A program made the translations under genes and the position numbers. The notes below the pieces were generated by a model. That model saw only the letters and a list, made by a program, of their open reading frames with translations. It was not told the DNA's origin and searched no databases. A stretch of 64,000 bases of DNA from Massilia sp. Root133 (GTDB lineage Bacteria > Pseudomonadota > Gammaproteobacteria > Burkholderiales > Burkholderiaceae_D): NCBI RefSeq assembly GCF_001426525.1, contig NZ_LMEW01000005.1, forward strand, positions 112,366 to 176,365. The letters run 5' to 3'. How positions within the stretch are numbered: the first letter of the stretch is position 1; the number at the start of each line of letters is the position of its first letter. Positions 39,139 to 49,404 of the stretch are shown here, piece after piece.

Positions 39139-40385
39139 GCGAAGACACGACGCTCCCCCGCCCGCTCGAGGGCATCACGATCCTGGACCTGACGACCGCG
39201 CTGGCGGGGCCGTACGCGACCCTGATCCTGGCCGGCCTCGGCGCCCGCGTGATCAAGGTGGAGAACCCGCGCAACCCGGATTCGGCGCGCACCAATTCGC
39301 CCTATCTGGGACGCGAAGGCCTGAAAGTCACGCGCGAGCACGACGACGACCTGTCGCTGGCGATGCTCGAGCGCGGCCGCAACAAGGAAGCGGTGACCCT
39401 GAACATGAAGCACCCCGAGGGCCGCGCGCTGTTCCTCGACCTGGTCAAACATGCCGACGCGGTGGTCGAGAACTACAGCGCCGGCGTGGCCGACCGGCTC
39501 GGCATCGGCTACCGGGCGTGCGCGGAAGTCAATCCGCGCATCGTGTTCACGTCGATCAGCGGTTTCGGCGCAAACGTGCAGCCGCGCCAGAACAAGGCCA
39601 TGGACAATATCGTGCAGGCGATGAGCGGCATGATGCTGGCGTCGGGGAATCCGGGCGATCCGCCGGTCCGCACGGGCATCCCGTTCGGCGACCTGTCCGC
39701 ACCGCTGTTCGCCGCGATCGGCACCCTGGCCGCCCTGATGCAGGCGCGCGCCACGGGCCGCGGCCAGCACGTCGACGTGTCGCTGCTGGGCGCCCTGTCG
39801 TCACTGGTGGCCGCCGAGCCGTTCGAGATCATGGCGAAACTCGGGCACCCGACCCGCGCCGGCAATTTCATGGCGCGCCTCGCCCCGTTCGGCGTGTTCC
39901 CCACGTCCGACGGCTATATCGCGATCTGCGCGCCGAAGGACGACTTCGTGTCCGGGCTATTCCGCGCGATGGACCGGCCGGACCTGATGCAGGATGCGCG
40001 CTTCGCCACCCGCGACGCGCGCGTGCGCAACCACGTCGAGCTGCACGACATGGTGAGCGCCTTCACCCGCACCATGACGACCGACGCGGCGGCCGATCGC
40101 CTGACCGATTTCGACGTGCCGAACGGCCCCGTGCGCGAACCGGCCGAGGCCCTGCGCGATCCCACCCTGCTGGCGCGCGGCGAAACGGCGAAGCTGCAGC
40201 ATCCGGTGTACGGCGCCGTCGAGGACATCGTCGTCGGCGGCCTGCCGATCCGCATGTCGGGCGCGTTCACCGGGTTCGACAAGCCGGCCGTGACGCTCGG
40301 CGCCAGCAACGACGACGTGTACGGGCAGATGCTGGGCCTGGACGCCGAACGCATCGCCGCCCTGGCGCGCGACGGCGTGATCTGA
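39135..40385 (+). CDS. CaiB/BaiF family (class III) CoA-transferase (416 aa)
   Basis: Class III transferase: LEGITILDLTTALAGPYATLILAGLGARVIKVENP at the N-terminus, NKEAVTLNMKHPEGR, VENYSAGVADRLGIGY, and the catalytic Asp157 in NKAMDNIVQAMSG. It moves CoA between an acyl-CoA and a carboxylate without free intermediates. In known phenyllactate dehydratase (fldABC) and carnitine systems such a transferase activates the substrate for a dehydratase. Here it follows two dehydratase-like genes with a 4-bp overlap, suggesting it charges and recycles their substrate. Confidence 0.88.
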   Translation: MSEDTTLPRPLEGITILDLTTALAGPYATLILAGLGARVIKVENPRNPDSARTNSPYLGREGLKVTREHDDDLSLAMLERGRNKEAVTLNMKHPEGRALFLDLVKHADAVVENYSAGVADRLGIGYRACAEVNPRIVFTSISGFGANVQPRQNKAMDNIVQAMSGMMLASGNPGDPPVRTGIPFGDLSAPLFAAIGTLAALMQARATGRGQHVDVSLLGALSSLVAAEPFEIMAKLGHPTRAGNFMARLAPFGVFPTSDGYIAICAPKDDFVSGLFRAMDRPDLMQDARFATRDARVRNHVELHDMVSAFTRTMTTDAAADRLTDFDVPNGPVREPAEALRDPTLLARGETAKLQHPVYGAVEDIVVGGLPIRMSGAFTGFDKPAVTLGASNDDVYGQMLGLDAERIAALARDGVI

Positions 40386-40410
40386 TGAATAAAAACGGAG
40401 GAGACACACC

Positions 40411-41658
40411 ATGATGGCCGACGATACCGTACCCAGGCTCGCCCCGCAGGCGCGCTGGGTCGTGTTCTACCTTGCCGTCGTCTTCGCGATGATGACGATG
40501 CAGATGTCCAGCCTGGGCTTCGCGCCCCTGCTGCCCGCGATCCAGAAGGACTTCGCGATGAGTTTCAGCCAGGTCGGCACGTTTACCGGCGTGTACGGCC
40601 TGGTGGCGCTGGTCGTCAGCATCCCGGCCGGCATGCTGGCCAAGCACTACGGCGAAAAACGCGTGATGTGCGCCGGTCTCGCCATCCTCGCCCTGGGTCT
40701 GCTCGGCCTGTCGCTGGCCGAGAACTTCGGCGAGGCGATCACGGCGCGCGCCGTGTGGATCTTCGGCTACCGTCTCGCGTTCGTCTGCGTGATGACGGCG
40801 ATCGCGCTGACCGCGCCGGCGCACCTGAAGGGCAGGGCGATGGGCGTGCTGGGCGCCATGTCCTCGCTCGCGACGGTGCTCGGCGCGCCGTTCTGCGCGG
40901 AGATCGCCGTGAGCCTCGGCTGGCGCCACGCGATCATGGCCTTCGGCGGCATGGCGCTGCTCGGCCTCCTGGTGTTCGCGGGCTTCTACCGCCAGCGTCC
41001 CGAGGTGGTGCAGGCGGGGCGCGCCGCCCAGGGTGACCGCCAGGGCGCATTCTCGGCCTTCCGCATCCCCATCGTCTGGACCATTCCGCTGCTCGGGCTG
41101 TCGAACATGGGCGGGTTCGCCGCCACGTTCTTCCTGCCGGCCGCGCTGAAGGCGCAGTTCGGCATGGATGCGGCCGGATCGGCCCAGGTGATCAGCATCG
41201 CCTACATCTGCGCGATCGTCGTGAACCCGCTGTGCGGCTGGCTGTCCGACCGTCTGAACCGCTGGCTCGTCCTGGCCGGCATGATGGCGTTGAGCATCCC
41301 GGCGTCGCTCGCGATGATGTCGGATGACGTGCTGGTGTTCGAGGTCGCGGCGGCCACGCTGATCGCCTGCGGCCTCGCCACGACCAACCAGCTGTACCCG
41401 ACGGTGGCGGAGCTGATGCGGGGCCGCGACGTCGGCCCGCTGATGGGCATCACGGCGCTCGGCGGCGGCATCTTCGGCTACCTGGGCCCGCAGGCATTGG
41501 GATGGCTGCGCGACTGGTCGGGCGGTTTCACGGCCGGCTGGTGGACGCTGGCCGGCGTGGCCGCCTTCTCCACCTGCCTGATGCTGTTCCTGAAAAACTA
41601 CGCGGACCGCAACAATGCCCGCCTCGCGGCGCACGCGGCACGGGAGGTGACCGTATGA
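40411..41658 (+). CDS. MFS transporter (415 aa)
   Basis: About 12 membrane segments with MFS loop motif (AKHYGEKRVMCAG between segments 2 and 3; GWLSDRLNRWLVLAGM in the second half). It resembles the aromatic-acid/oxalate-type transporters found in catabolic operons. AAACGGAGGAGACACACC precedes the ATG, 25 bases after the CoA-transferase stop, and the stop overlaps the next start (ATGA at 41655). It likely brings in the acid processed by this operon. Confidence 0.87.
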   Translation: MMADDTVPRLAPQARWVVFYLAVVFAMMTMQMSSLGFAPLLPAIQKDFAMSFSQVGTFTGVYGLVALVVSIPAGMLAKHYGEKRVMCAGLAILALGLLGLSLAENFGEAITARAVWIFGYRLAFVCVMTAIALTAPAHLKGRAMGVLGAMSSLATVLGAPFCAEIAVSLGWRHAIMAFGGMALLGLLVFAGFYRQRPEVVQAGRAAQGDRQGAFSAFRIPIVWTIPLLGLSNMGGFAATFFLPAALKAQFGMDAAGSAQVISIAYICAIVVNPLCGWLSDRLNRWLVLAGMMALSIPASLAMMSDDVLVFEVAAATLIACGLATTNQLYPTVAELMRGRDVGPLMGITALGGGIFGYLGPQALGWLRDWSGGFTAGWWTLAGVAAFSTCLMLFLKNYADRNNARLAAHAAREVTV

Positions 41659-43034
41659 AGCGCATTCTCCTTTCAACCTGCGTGGCGCTGGCATGCGCTG
41701 CCCATGCCGCTACGCCGCACACGAGCACCGAGGGCAAGCTGAAGGACGGCACCCCGTACCGCATCGACATGCCGCAACACTGGAACGGCGCGGTGCTGAT
41801 CGGCCTCGATTACGCGAGCCGCCCGCCCGGACCGGACGCCGACGCGCTGCTGGCGGAGGGCTATGCGCTCGCCGGCACCACGCGCCAGATCAGCGGCTGG
41901 GCCATCCACCGCGCCGCCGCCAACGCGGTCGAGACGCTCGACCTGGTCGAGGCCAGATATGGCCGGGCCGCCCTGCCGATCGAGTTCGGCCAGTCGCAGG
42001 GCGGCCACACGGCGGCCGTCTCGGTGCAGGCCTATCCGCAGCGCTGGCGCGGCGCGCTCGTGCAGTGCGGCGGCCTGTCGGGGGCGATCGGCCAGTGGCA
42101 GGGCAAGCTGGATGGGCTGTTCGTCGCCAAGGCGCTGCTGGCGCCGGATTCCAGCCTGCCGGTGACCGGCATTCCCGACGACTGGCAGACGACCGCGCTG
42201 CCGGCGTGGACCGCGATGCTCGCGCAAGCCGAGAAGACGCCGGCCGGGCGCGCGCGCATCGCGCTGGCGGCGCGCGTGGCGCAACTGCCGGCGTGGTCGA
42301 TTCCCGCCAACGCGGAACCCGCGCCGGACGATCCGCAGGCACGTGCGCGCGGCCTCGCGGACAGCCTCGTGCGCGGCCTGGTGCGCCAGGCGCTCGGCAG
42401 CCGCAACCAGATCGAGAAGCTTTCAGGGGGGAACATCAGCGCCAACGCGGGCGTCGACTACGGCGCGCTGCTGGCGGCGGCCGACGCGGATGGCCTCGTG
42501 CGCGGGCTGTACCGCGACGCCGGCCTGTCCCTGGACGCCGACCTGGCCACGCTCGCGAAGACGCCGCGGCTGACGGCCGATCCGAAGGCGCTCGCGTATT
42601 TCGCGACGGGGACGTTCGACGGCGACATCGCCATGCCGGTGCTGACCATGACCGGGATCGGCGACGCCATTTCCCCGACGGCGGCGCAGCAGGCCTACCA
42701 GGACGCTGTCGACAGCGCGGGGAAGGGCGAACTTCTCCGGCAGACGTACACGCACAGCGCCGGCCATTGCGGTTTCACGCCGGCGGAGACAGTGGCGGGC
42801 GTGCATGCGCTGGTCACGCGGATCAAGAGCGGGCGCTGGCCGGATACGTCGGCGCCGGGCATGACGGCGCTGGCGCGCGCGACCGGTCTCGGCGAGGCGC
42901 GCTTCATCCCGTACGCGCCGCCGACTTTCCTGCGCCCCTACACGGCCTGCACGCTGCAGGCCACCCTGAAGTCCGCAGGCCTGCAGCCGTTCGCGCTGCC
43001 GGGCCAGACCCTGCCGCATTGCCCGGCGCCCTGA
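41655..43034 (+). CDS. Exported alpha/beta hydrolase (459 aa)
   Basis: Signal peptide (1-18, ending AHA), a hydrolase core with nucleophile Ser114 in FGQSQGGHT, and a late histidine in THSAGHCGFTPAET, the layout of secreted esterases of the tannase/feruloyl-esterase or DUF6351 kind; I cannot place it more exactly. It is the last gene of the CoA-dependent operon, joined to the transporter gene by a four-base overlap. Together with the CocE-type enzyme at 33877, two exported hydrolases flank the operon, implying that the natural substrate arrives as an ester. Confidence 0.8.
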   Translation: MKRILLSTCVALACAAHAATPHTSTEGKLKDGTPYRIDMPQHWNGAVLIGLDYASRPPGPDADALLAEGYALAGTTRQISGWAIHRAAANAVETLDLVEARYGRAALPIEFGQSQGGHTAAVSVQAYPQRWRGALVQCGGLSGAIGQWQGKLDGLFVAKALLAPDSSLPVTGIPDDWQTTALPAWTAMLAQAEKTPAGRARIALAARVAQLPAWSIPANAEPAPDDPQARARGLADSLVRGLVRQALGSRNQIEKLSGGNISANAGVDYGALLAAADADGLVRGLYRDAGLSLDADLATLAKTPRLTADPKALAYFATGTFDGDIAMPVLTMTGIGDAISPTAAQQAYQDAVDSAGKGELLRQTYTHSAGHCGFTPAETVAGVHALVTRIKSGRWPDTSAPGMTALARATGLGEARFIPYAPPTFLRPYTACTLQATLKSAGLQPFALPGQTLPHCPAP

Positions 43035-43047
43035 GCGCCGCGTCCTC

Positions 43048-43082
43048 GACGGCGCCGTCGGCTTCGCGCTGACGGCGCCGTC
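43048..43082 (+). terminator. GC-rich double palindrome after the CoA-dependent operon
   Basis: The self-palindrome GACGGCGCCGTC occurs twice (43048-43059 and 43071-43082), 11 bases apart, so the transcript can form a 12-bp stem. No T-tract follows; it may slow or stabilise the operon 3' end rather than act as a classical terminator. Confidence 0.4.
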
Positions 43083-43175
43083 ATTCCATTCCCGATCCCG
43101 CCCGACGTCCGGCGCACGTATCTGCGCGACGCAGAAATTTTGCGCCCCGGTGTTTACTTTCCCGACAAAATGGTT

Positions 43176-43186
43176 TTATAGTATAA
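43176..43186 (+). promoter_or_regulatory. TTATA-G-TATAA palindrome before the receptor gene
   Basis: A perfect AT-rich palindrome 31 bases before the receptor start, resembling the TTATA-N3-TATAA core at 28082 and 33832. It may be a fourth member of the same regulon, though the flanking bases are less conserved. Confidence 0.4.
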
Positions 43187-43217
43187 CGAATATAGAACAT
43201 AACTAAACGGAGACATC

Positions 43218-45899
43218 ATGACCCGCTCGTACTGCAAGACCCGTCAGTTCCGCATGACCGCCGTCGCGTTCGCGACCTTCTGCCTGGCCGCCGGCATCCC
43301 GGAGGCCGCGCTCGCGCAAGAGACGCCGGCCGCCGCTGCGCCGGAAAAAGTGCAGCAGATCGTCGTCACCGGCACCAGCATCCGCGGCGTCGGCGCCGTC
43401 GGTTCGCCGTCGCTGTCGATGAACCGCGAAGCCATCTCTGCCAGCGGCGCCAAGGACAGCAGCGAGATCGCCCGCCTGCTGCCCCAGGTGATCAACCTGG
43501 GCGCGGACGAGAGCCGCCTGGGCGGCGCGCAGGACGCGGCGGCCAACACGACGCGCACGTCCGGCATCAACCTGCGCGGCATCGGCAACGAGGCGACGCT
43601 GCTGCTTGTGAACGGGCGCCGCGTTGCGTCGAGCGGCGTGATCAAGTCGCTGGCGGATCCGAACCAGATCCCGGCGGCCGCGATCCAGCGCATGGAAGTG
43701 GTGCTGGACGGCGCGTCGGCGATCTACGGCTCGGACGCGGTGGCCGGCGTGGTGAACATCATCACGCGCAGCAACGTGGACGCGATCGAGACCATGCTGC
43801 GCTACGGCAGGGCGGACGGCATGAACCAGAAGATCTTCAGCCAGACGCTGGGCAAGACGTGGGACGCGGGCAGCGTGTTCGTCGCCTACGAGCACAACGA
43901 CCGCGGCAGCCTGGCCGCGAACGCGCGGCCGTTCTTCTCGAACGACCTGCGTCCCTACGGCGGCACCGACCAGCGCTCCACCCAGGCCGTGCCGGGCAAT
44001 GTGCTGATCGGCCGGAACATCTATGCGATCCCTGCCGGCCAGAACGGCATCGGCCTGACGCCGGCGCAGCTGGTCCAGGGCAGCGGCAACCGCTACGATG
44101 CGGGCACGGTGGGCGATTTCCTGCCGAACCAGAAGCGCGACACGCTGTATGCCAACGCCTACCACAAGGTCAACGACCGGCTGGAAGTGTTCTACGAGGG
44201 CCTGTACTCGCAGCGCGACTACCGCCAGCGCACCGCGCCGCTGGGCGCCAACCTGAACGTGCCGGCCACCAGCCCGTACTACGTGCGCCCGGCCGGGGCG
44301 CCGGCCGGCACGGGCGAAACGGTGGCCTACCGCTTCCTGTTCGACGACCAGGACCTGAACATCGGCGGGCGCGAGAACAACAGCCAGAACGCGATCGGCC
44401 TGACCTACGACTTCGACAACGGCTGGGAGATCAACAGTGCCTACTCGTACGGGAAGAACGACGCCTGGGTGCACCGCAATGGCCTGATCAACACGGGCAA
44501 CGTCGGCCGCGCCATCGCCGCCGGCACCATCAATCCGTTCAGCGCCCTGGCGGGCGCCAACCCGGGCTACGCCGATTTCGCCGCGCACCGCGACCAGACC
44601 GCGACCAACAAGGACAGCACGCTGATGTTCAAGGTCGACGGCCCGATCGCCCGCCTGAATGCCGGCAACGCCCGTATCGCGGTGGGCAGCGAACTGCGCC
44701 ACGTCAGCTTCGACCAGGGCCTGTGGCAGAACGTGACGACGCCGACGACCGCGGCGCGCCATTCGGAACTCCGGAACAGCCGCAGCGTGAAGTCGCTGTA
44801 TTCCGAGCTGTACGTGCCGCTGGTCGGCGGTCCTACCGCCATGCCGTGGGTGAAGCGGCTCGAACTGTCGGTGGCCGGCCGCTACGAGCGCTATTCCGAT
44901 TTCGGCAGCACCACGAATCCGAAGGTCGGCCTGACCTGGGCGGTGAACGACAAGGTCAGCTTCAACACCACCTACGGCACGTCGTTCCGCGCGCCGTCGC
45001 TGGTCGACAACCTCGGCTCCTATACGAACCTGTCGCTCACCAACATCTTCGTCCAGGACATCAGCGATCCGACCGCGCCGGGCGGCGTGCGCCACGGTAT
45101 CTACGTCAACGGTGGGAACCCGGCGCTGAAGCCCGAGAAGGCGCGCACCTGGTCGTTCGGCGCCGACATCAAGCCGGTGCGCGGCATGACCATCTCGGCC
45201 AGCTACTACAAGATCGACTACACGGACCGCATTGACACGATCCAGGCCAACAGCGCCCTGGCGAACGAAGCGCTGTACGCGAACTACATCATCCGCAATC
45301 CGTCCGCGGCCCTCGTCAATTCCTATTTCGGCAGCCCGAACCTGCAAAGCCCGCCGGAGAATCCGGCCAATATCGGCGTCATCATCGACGGCCGGCGCAG
45401 CAATCTCGGCTCGCTCAGGCAGCAGGGCATCGACCTCGACAGCCGCTACGTCATGAAGACGGGATCGGGAGACTGGATGGTCGGCCTGAACGTCGCCAAG
45501 ATCCTGAAGCTGGAGCGCTCCAGCGCGCCGGGTCTGCCGTACACGGACGTGCTGGACACGTTCGGCAATCCGGTCAGCCTGCGCATGCGGGCGTCGGCAG
45601 GCTGGAAGCTCGGGGCCATGTCGGCGAACGTGTTCGCCAACTACATCGGCAGCTACACCAACACGGCGCTCGTACCGAACACCGAGGTGCCGAGCATGAC
45701 CACGTTCGACGCCACCTTGACCTATGCCGTCGACAAGGGCGTGGGCTACGGCTTCGGCGGCACCGTGCTGGCGTTGAGCGCGCAGAACCTGTTCGACCGC
45801 GCACCGCCGGTGGTGCTGAACGGCACCAGCTCGTGGGACTCGCAGAACGCGTCGGCGATCGGGCGGTTCGTGTCGATTTCGCTGACCAAGAGCTGGTGA
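43218..45899 (+). CDS. TonB-dependent receptor (893 aa)
   Basis: Signal peptide (about 1-34, ending ALA-Q), TonB-box region QQIVVTGTSIRG, plug with MEVVLDGASAIYGSDAVAGVVN, and a barrel ending ISLTKSW. It is of the same subclass as the receptor at 20377 (shared IRG, DGASAIYGSDAVAGVVN and YYVRPAGAPAGT segments), so the two may be related duplicates with different ligands. It lies after the CoA-dependent operon with its own AT-rich promoter, and probably imports the ester or conjugate that the exported hydrolases cut. Confidence 0.93.
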   Translation: MTRSYCKTRQFRMTAVAFATFCLAAGIPEAALAQETPAAAAPEKVQQIVVTGTSIRGVGAVGSPSLSMNREAISASGAKDSSEIARLLPQVINLGADESRLGGAQDAAANTTRTSGINLRGIGNEATLLLVNGRRVASSGVIKSLADPNQIPAAAIQRMEVVLDGASAIYGSDAVAGVVNIITRSNVDAIETMLRYGRADGMNQKIFSQTLGKTWDAGSVFVAYEHNDRGSLAANARPFFSNDLRPYGGTDQRSTQAVPGNVLIGRNIYAIPAGQNGIGLTPAQLVQGSGNRYDAGTVGDFLPNQKRDTLYANAYHKVNDRLEVFYEGLYSQRDYRQRTAPLGANLNVPATSPYYVRPAGAPAGTGETVAYRFLFDDQDLNIGGRENNSQNAIGLTYDFDNGWEINSAYSYGKNDAWVHRNGLINTGNVGRAIAAGTINPFSALAGANPGYADFAAHRDQTATNKDSTLMFKVDGPIARLNAGNARIAVGSELRHVSFDQGLWQNVTTPTTAARHSELRNSRSVKSLYSELYVPLVGGPTAMPWVKRLELSVAGRYERYSDFGSTTNPKVGLTWAVNDKVSFNTTYGTSFRAPSLVDNLGSYTNLSLTNIFVQDISDPTAPGGVRHGIYVNGGNPALKPEKARTWSFGADIKPVRGMTISASYYKIDYTDRIDTIQANSALANEALYANYIIRNPSAALVNSYFGSPNLQSPPENPANIGVIIDGRRSNLGSLRQQGIDLDSRYVMKTGSGDWMVGLNVAKILKLERSSAPGLPYTDVLDTFGNPVSLRMRASAGWKLGAMSANVFANYIGSYTNTALVPNTEVPSMTTFDATLTYAVDKGVGYGFGGTVLALSAQNLFDRAPPVVLNGTSSWDSQNASAIGRFVSISLTKSW

Positions 45900-45905
45900 T
45901 CGCGC

Positions 45906-47015
45906 TTACGCGGCGGACACGTCCTTCCCGTCCAGCCAGTCGAAGATCCGGGGCCAGAGGCGCGCATGCGCGCTGCGCCCCACGAGCACGCCCACGTGCT
46001 GCAGGTTGACGCCCACGTCGCCCTCGTAGTGCAGCAGTTGCTTGCGCGGGCTGGCTGTCGCTTCGTGGAACGGCACCAGCGCCTCCGGCGGGATCAGCTT
46101 GCTGCGCGGGTCGACGACGGACAGCAGCGGCGCCGTCAGGTCGCGCGGGCCGATCGTGCGGTTGCCGAGCGCGAGCTTGCCCTGCATGAAGGCGTCGTGC
46201 CGGTACAGCGACTCGACGATCTCCGTAAACAGCCGGCCCGGCAGCGGGAATTCGTCGTGCGTCCAGCGTTCCACGCGCATGTGCGTGACGAGCGCCTGCG
46301 GGTCCGTCATCGACAGCATGCGGTCCGTCCAGCGCTCCCACTGGAAGGCCTGCGGCTCGGCCATCGCGCTCATCATGTTGAGGAACACGCCGGGTACCTG
46401 GCGGAACGTGTCCGCGATGGGGCGGGCGTGCGGCGTCGCGTCGATCAGGCGCGCGAAGCAGCTCGAGGCCGGCGTGAAGTGCAGCGGCGATTCCAGCAGG
46501 ATCGTCGCGCGCACGGCGTCCGGGTGCAGGCCGCTGTGGATGGCGGCCAGGATGCCGCCCAGCGAGTGGCCCGCGACGACGACCTGGTCCGGTCCGCCGT
46601 CGGCCGCGATGGCGCCACGGCAGGCTTCCAGCAGGTGGTCGCCGTAGTCGTCGAGGCCGAAGTGGTCGTGCGTGTCGGGCAGCGCGACCCATTCGGCCAG
46701 GTAGACGCGGTAGCCGCGCTCCAGGAAGCGCCGCACGACGCTGATGTCGGGCGCCAGGTCCCAGATGTAGGGGCGCTTGATGGGGGCCGGCACGATCAGC
46801 ACGGCCGGGCCGCCGTTCGGGGTGATGTCGGCCGGGGCGCCGTAGCGGCGCACGTTCAGGCCGGGTTCCGTGTGCAGGACCGTCGACGGCGTCTGCTGCG
46901 GGCCGTAGCCCACCCGTTCCAGCATCTCGCCGCGCGCCTTGCGGCTGCGGTCCATGTTCTTGAGGGCCTGCGCACCGAGCGCGCCCATCGCGGTGTTCCA
47001 GTTGCTTGCCTGCAT
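45906..47015 (-). CDS. PHA-synthase-like alpha/beta hydrolase with serine nucleophile (369 aa)
   Basis: The core resembles PhaC: AVLIVPAPIKRPYIWDLAPDISVVRRFLERGYRVYLAEW, then AGHSLGGILAAIHSG. PHA synthases use a GxCxG box; this protein has Ser151 in GHSLGG, so it is more likely an esterase or depolymerase-like enzyme than a polymerase. A DRSRKARGEMLERVGYGPQQTP N-terminus also matches the PhaC-like family. ATG at 47015 is preferred; upstream in-frame codons give an atypical lead. It lies downstream of zwf on the same strand but behind a terminator-like hairpin, and converges with the receptor gene. Confidence 0.75.
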   Translation of the reverse strand: MQASNWNTAMGALGAQALKNMDRSRKARGEMLERVGYGPQQTPSTVLHTEPGLNVRRYGAPADITPNGGPAVLIVPAPIKRPYIWDLAPDISVVRRFLERGYRVYLAEWVALPDTHDHFGLDDYGDHLLEACRGAIAADGGPDQVVVAGHSLGGILAAIHSGLHPDAVRATILLESPLHFTPASSCFARLIDATPHARPIADTFRQVPGVFLNMMSAMAEPQAFQWERWTDRMLSMTDPQALVTHMRVERWTHDEFPLPGRLFTEIVESLYRHDAFMQGKLALGNRTIGPRDLTAPLLSVVDPRSKLIPPEALVPFHEATASPRKQLLHYEGDVGVNLQHVGVLVGRSAHARLWPRIFDWLDGKDVSAA

Positions 47016-47172
47016 GGCGATTCGTCCGAGGTCAGAGTGGAAGACACCGCACTCTACGCCTCCAATCCGCAGGCTCCAATCGCGCACGACGGGAAAGTCA
47101 CACGCGTTTGCGGAGCGTTAAACTGGAAACGTGCACGATGCCATCGGGCTATTGTGCACGATTAAAACAGGG

Positions 47173-47192
47173 GGCGGCGCACGGACGCCGCC
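47173..47192 (-). terminator. Rho-independent-like terminator after zwf
   Basis: On the minus strand GGCGGCG pairs with CGCCGCC around a six-base loop, and the transcript then reads CCCTG followed by TTTT (bases 47168-47164). It lies 14 bases after the zwf stop codon. Confidence 0.6.
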
Positions 47193-47205
47193 GCCCGGGT
47201 ACGGC

Positions 47206-48675
<1,470 letters not shown>

Positions 48676-49244
48676 GTTGTTCTGGATCTTGGAAGTTGAG
48701 GTGGTTGCCGGCGGCGCGTGCGGCGTCATCCCGGTGGGGACGCGGCCGGGCCGGGCAGGGCGGTACGGTTGCGCAGCGCAGCTCCCGCGGTCGGGGCGGC
48801 CTGCGTGCGGCGGGTGGGCGCCGGGCGCGCCGGCTTGTGGCCGGGCGGCGGCGCCGTCGGGGATGGCGTCGACGAGGGCGCGCCAAAGGCCGTCCGCGCG
48901 CGTCTGGCGCTGCGGTCGCGGTCCGCGTGGCGGCGTTGTGGTGTCCCGGTGGTGGCCATGTCAGCTCGTAGTCGATGCACGATCGGTATCCGGAACCCGG
49001 CAGTGGCGCGGATTGCGGCCATGCAGGTGTTCCTGGAACCGAGGATTGTACACCGGGCCGGCGCCCGTGCCGGGAATGGGTCCCGGAGGGCCGGCGGGGG
49101 CCTCATCGCCTATATCAAAAACCGATAGCAAATGGCGAATAAATGATGGGCGGGGCATGCCGCGGCGCGTTACGATGAGAGCTCGTGCGGTGGCGTGGTG
49201 GCCATCAGCACGGCCTCGACTTACTTACTCTCGATATCACTTCA

Positions 49245-49271
49245 GGGCGCCCGCGTGGCGCCCTTTTTTTT
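49245..49271 (+). terminator. Strong rho-independent terminator without an obvious gene
   Basis: GGGCGCC (49245-49251), loop CGCGT, GGCGCCC (49257-49263), then eight T (49264-49271). There is no plus-strand protein gene upstream for more than 3 kb; the neighbouring genes all read leftwards. It may end a small RNA starting between about 49110 and 49190. Confidence 0.75.
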
Positions 49272-49275
49272 AGTC

Positions 49276-49397
49276 AATGTCCCAAAACCGGGGTCAGAGC
49301 CCGGTTTCGGGAAAGGTCTCACGGGAAGCGCCTACCGCGATGCGCATTTGCAGAAATGCTGCCGGGACATTGCCAAAAAACGGGCTCTGACCCCGGT
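49276..49397. repeat. REP/BIME-like inverted repeat
   Basis: ACCGGGGTCAGAGCCCG (49287-49303) and its exact complement (49381-49397) face each other. A second pair, AATGTCCC (49276-49283) and GGGACATT (49364-49371), is present but in non-nested order, so the element is two head-to-head repeat units rather than one hairpin. The GGGGTCAGAGCCC core is a motif I associate with dispersed intergenic repeats in this bacterial group. Confidence 0.6.
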
Positions 49398-49404
49398 GTC
49401 TGCC

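Larger units (their letters stand above)
48676..49404. other. 729-bp intergenic region between zwf and the LacI gene
   Basis: The zwf-proximal part (48676-49080) is GC-rich with no credible gene. An AT-richer patch at 49105-49140 holds a CTAT-N11-ATAG inverted repeat that could belong to the zwf promoter. A strong plus-strand terminator (49245) and a REP-like repeat (49276-49397) fill the LacI-proximal part. Confidence 0.5.

Noticed and set aside
45906..47015. PHA synthase (phaC)
   Set aside because: Nucleophile is serine in GHSLGG rather than the cysteine of PHA synthases.
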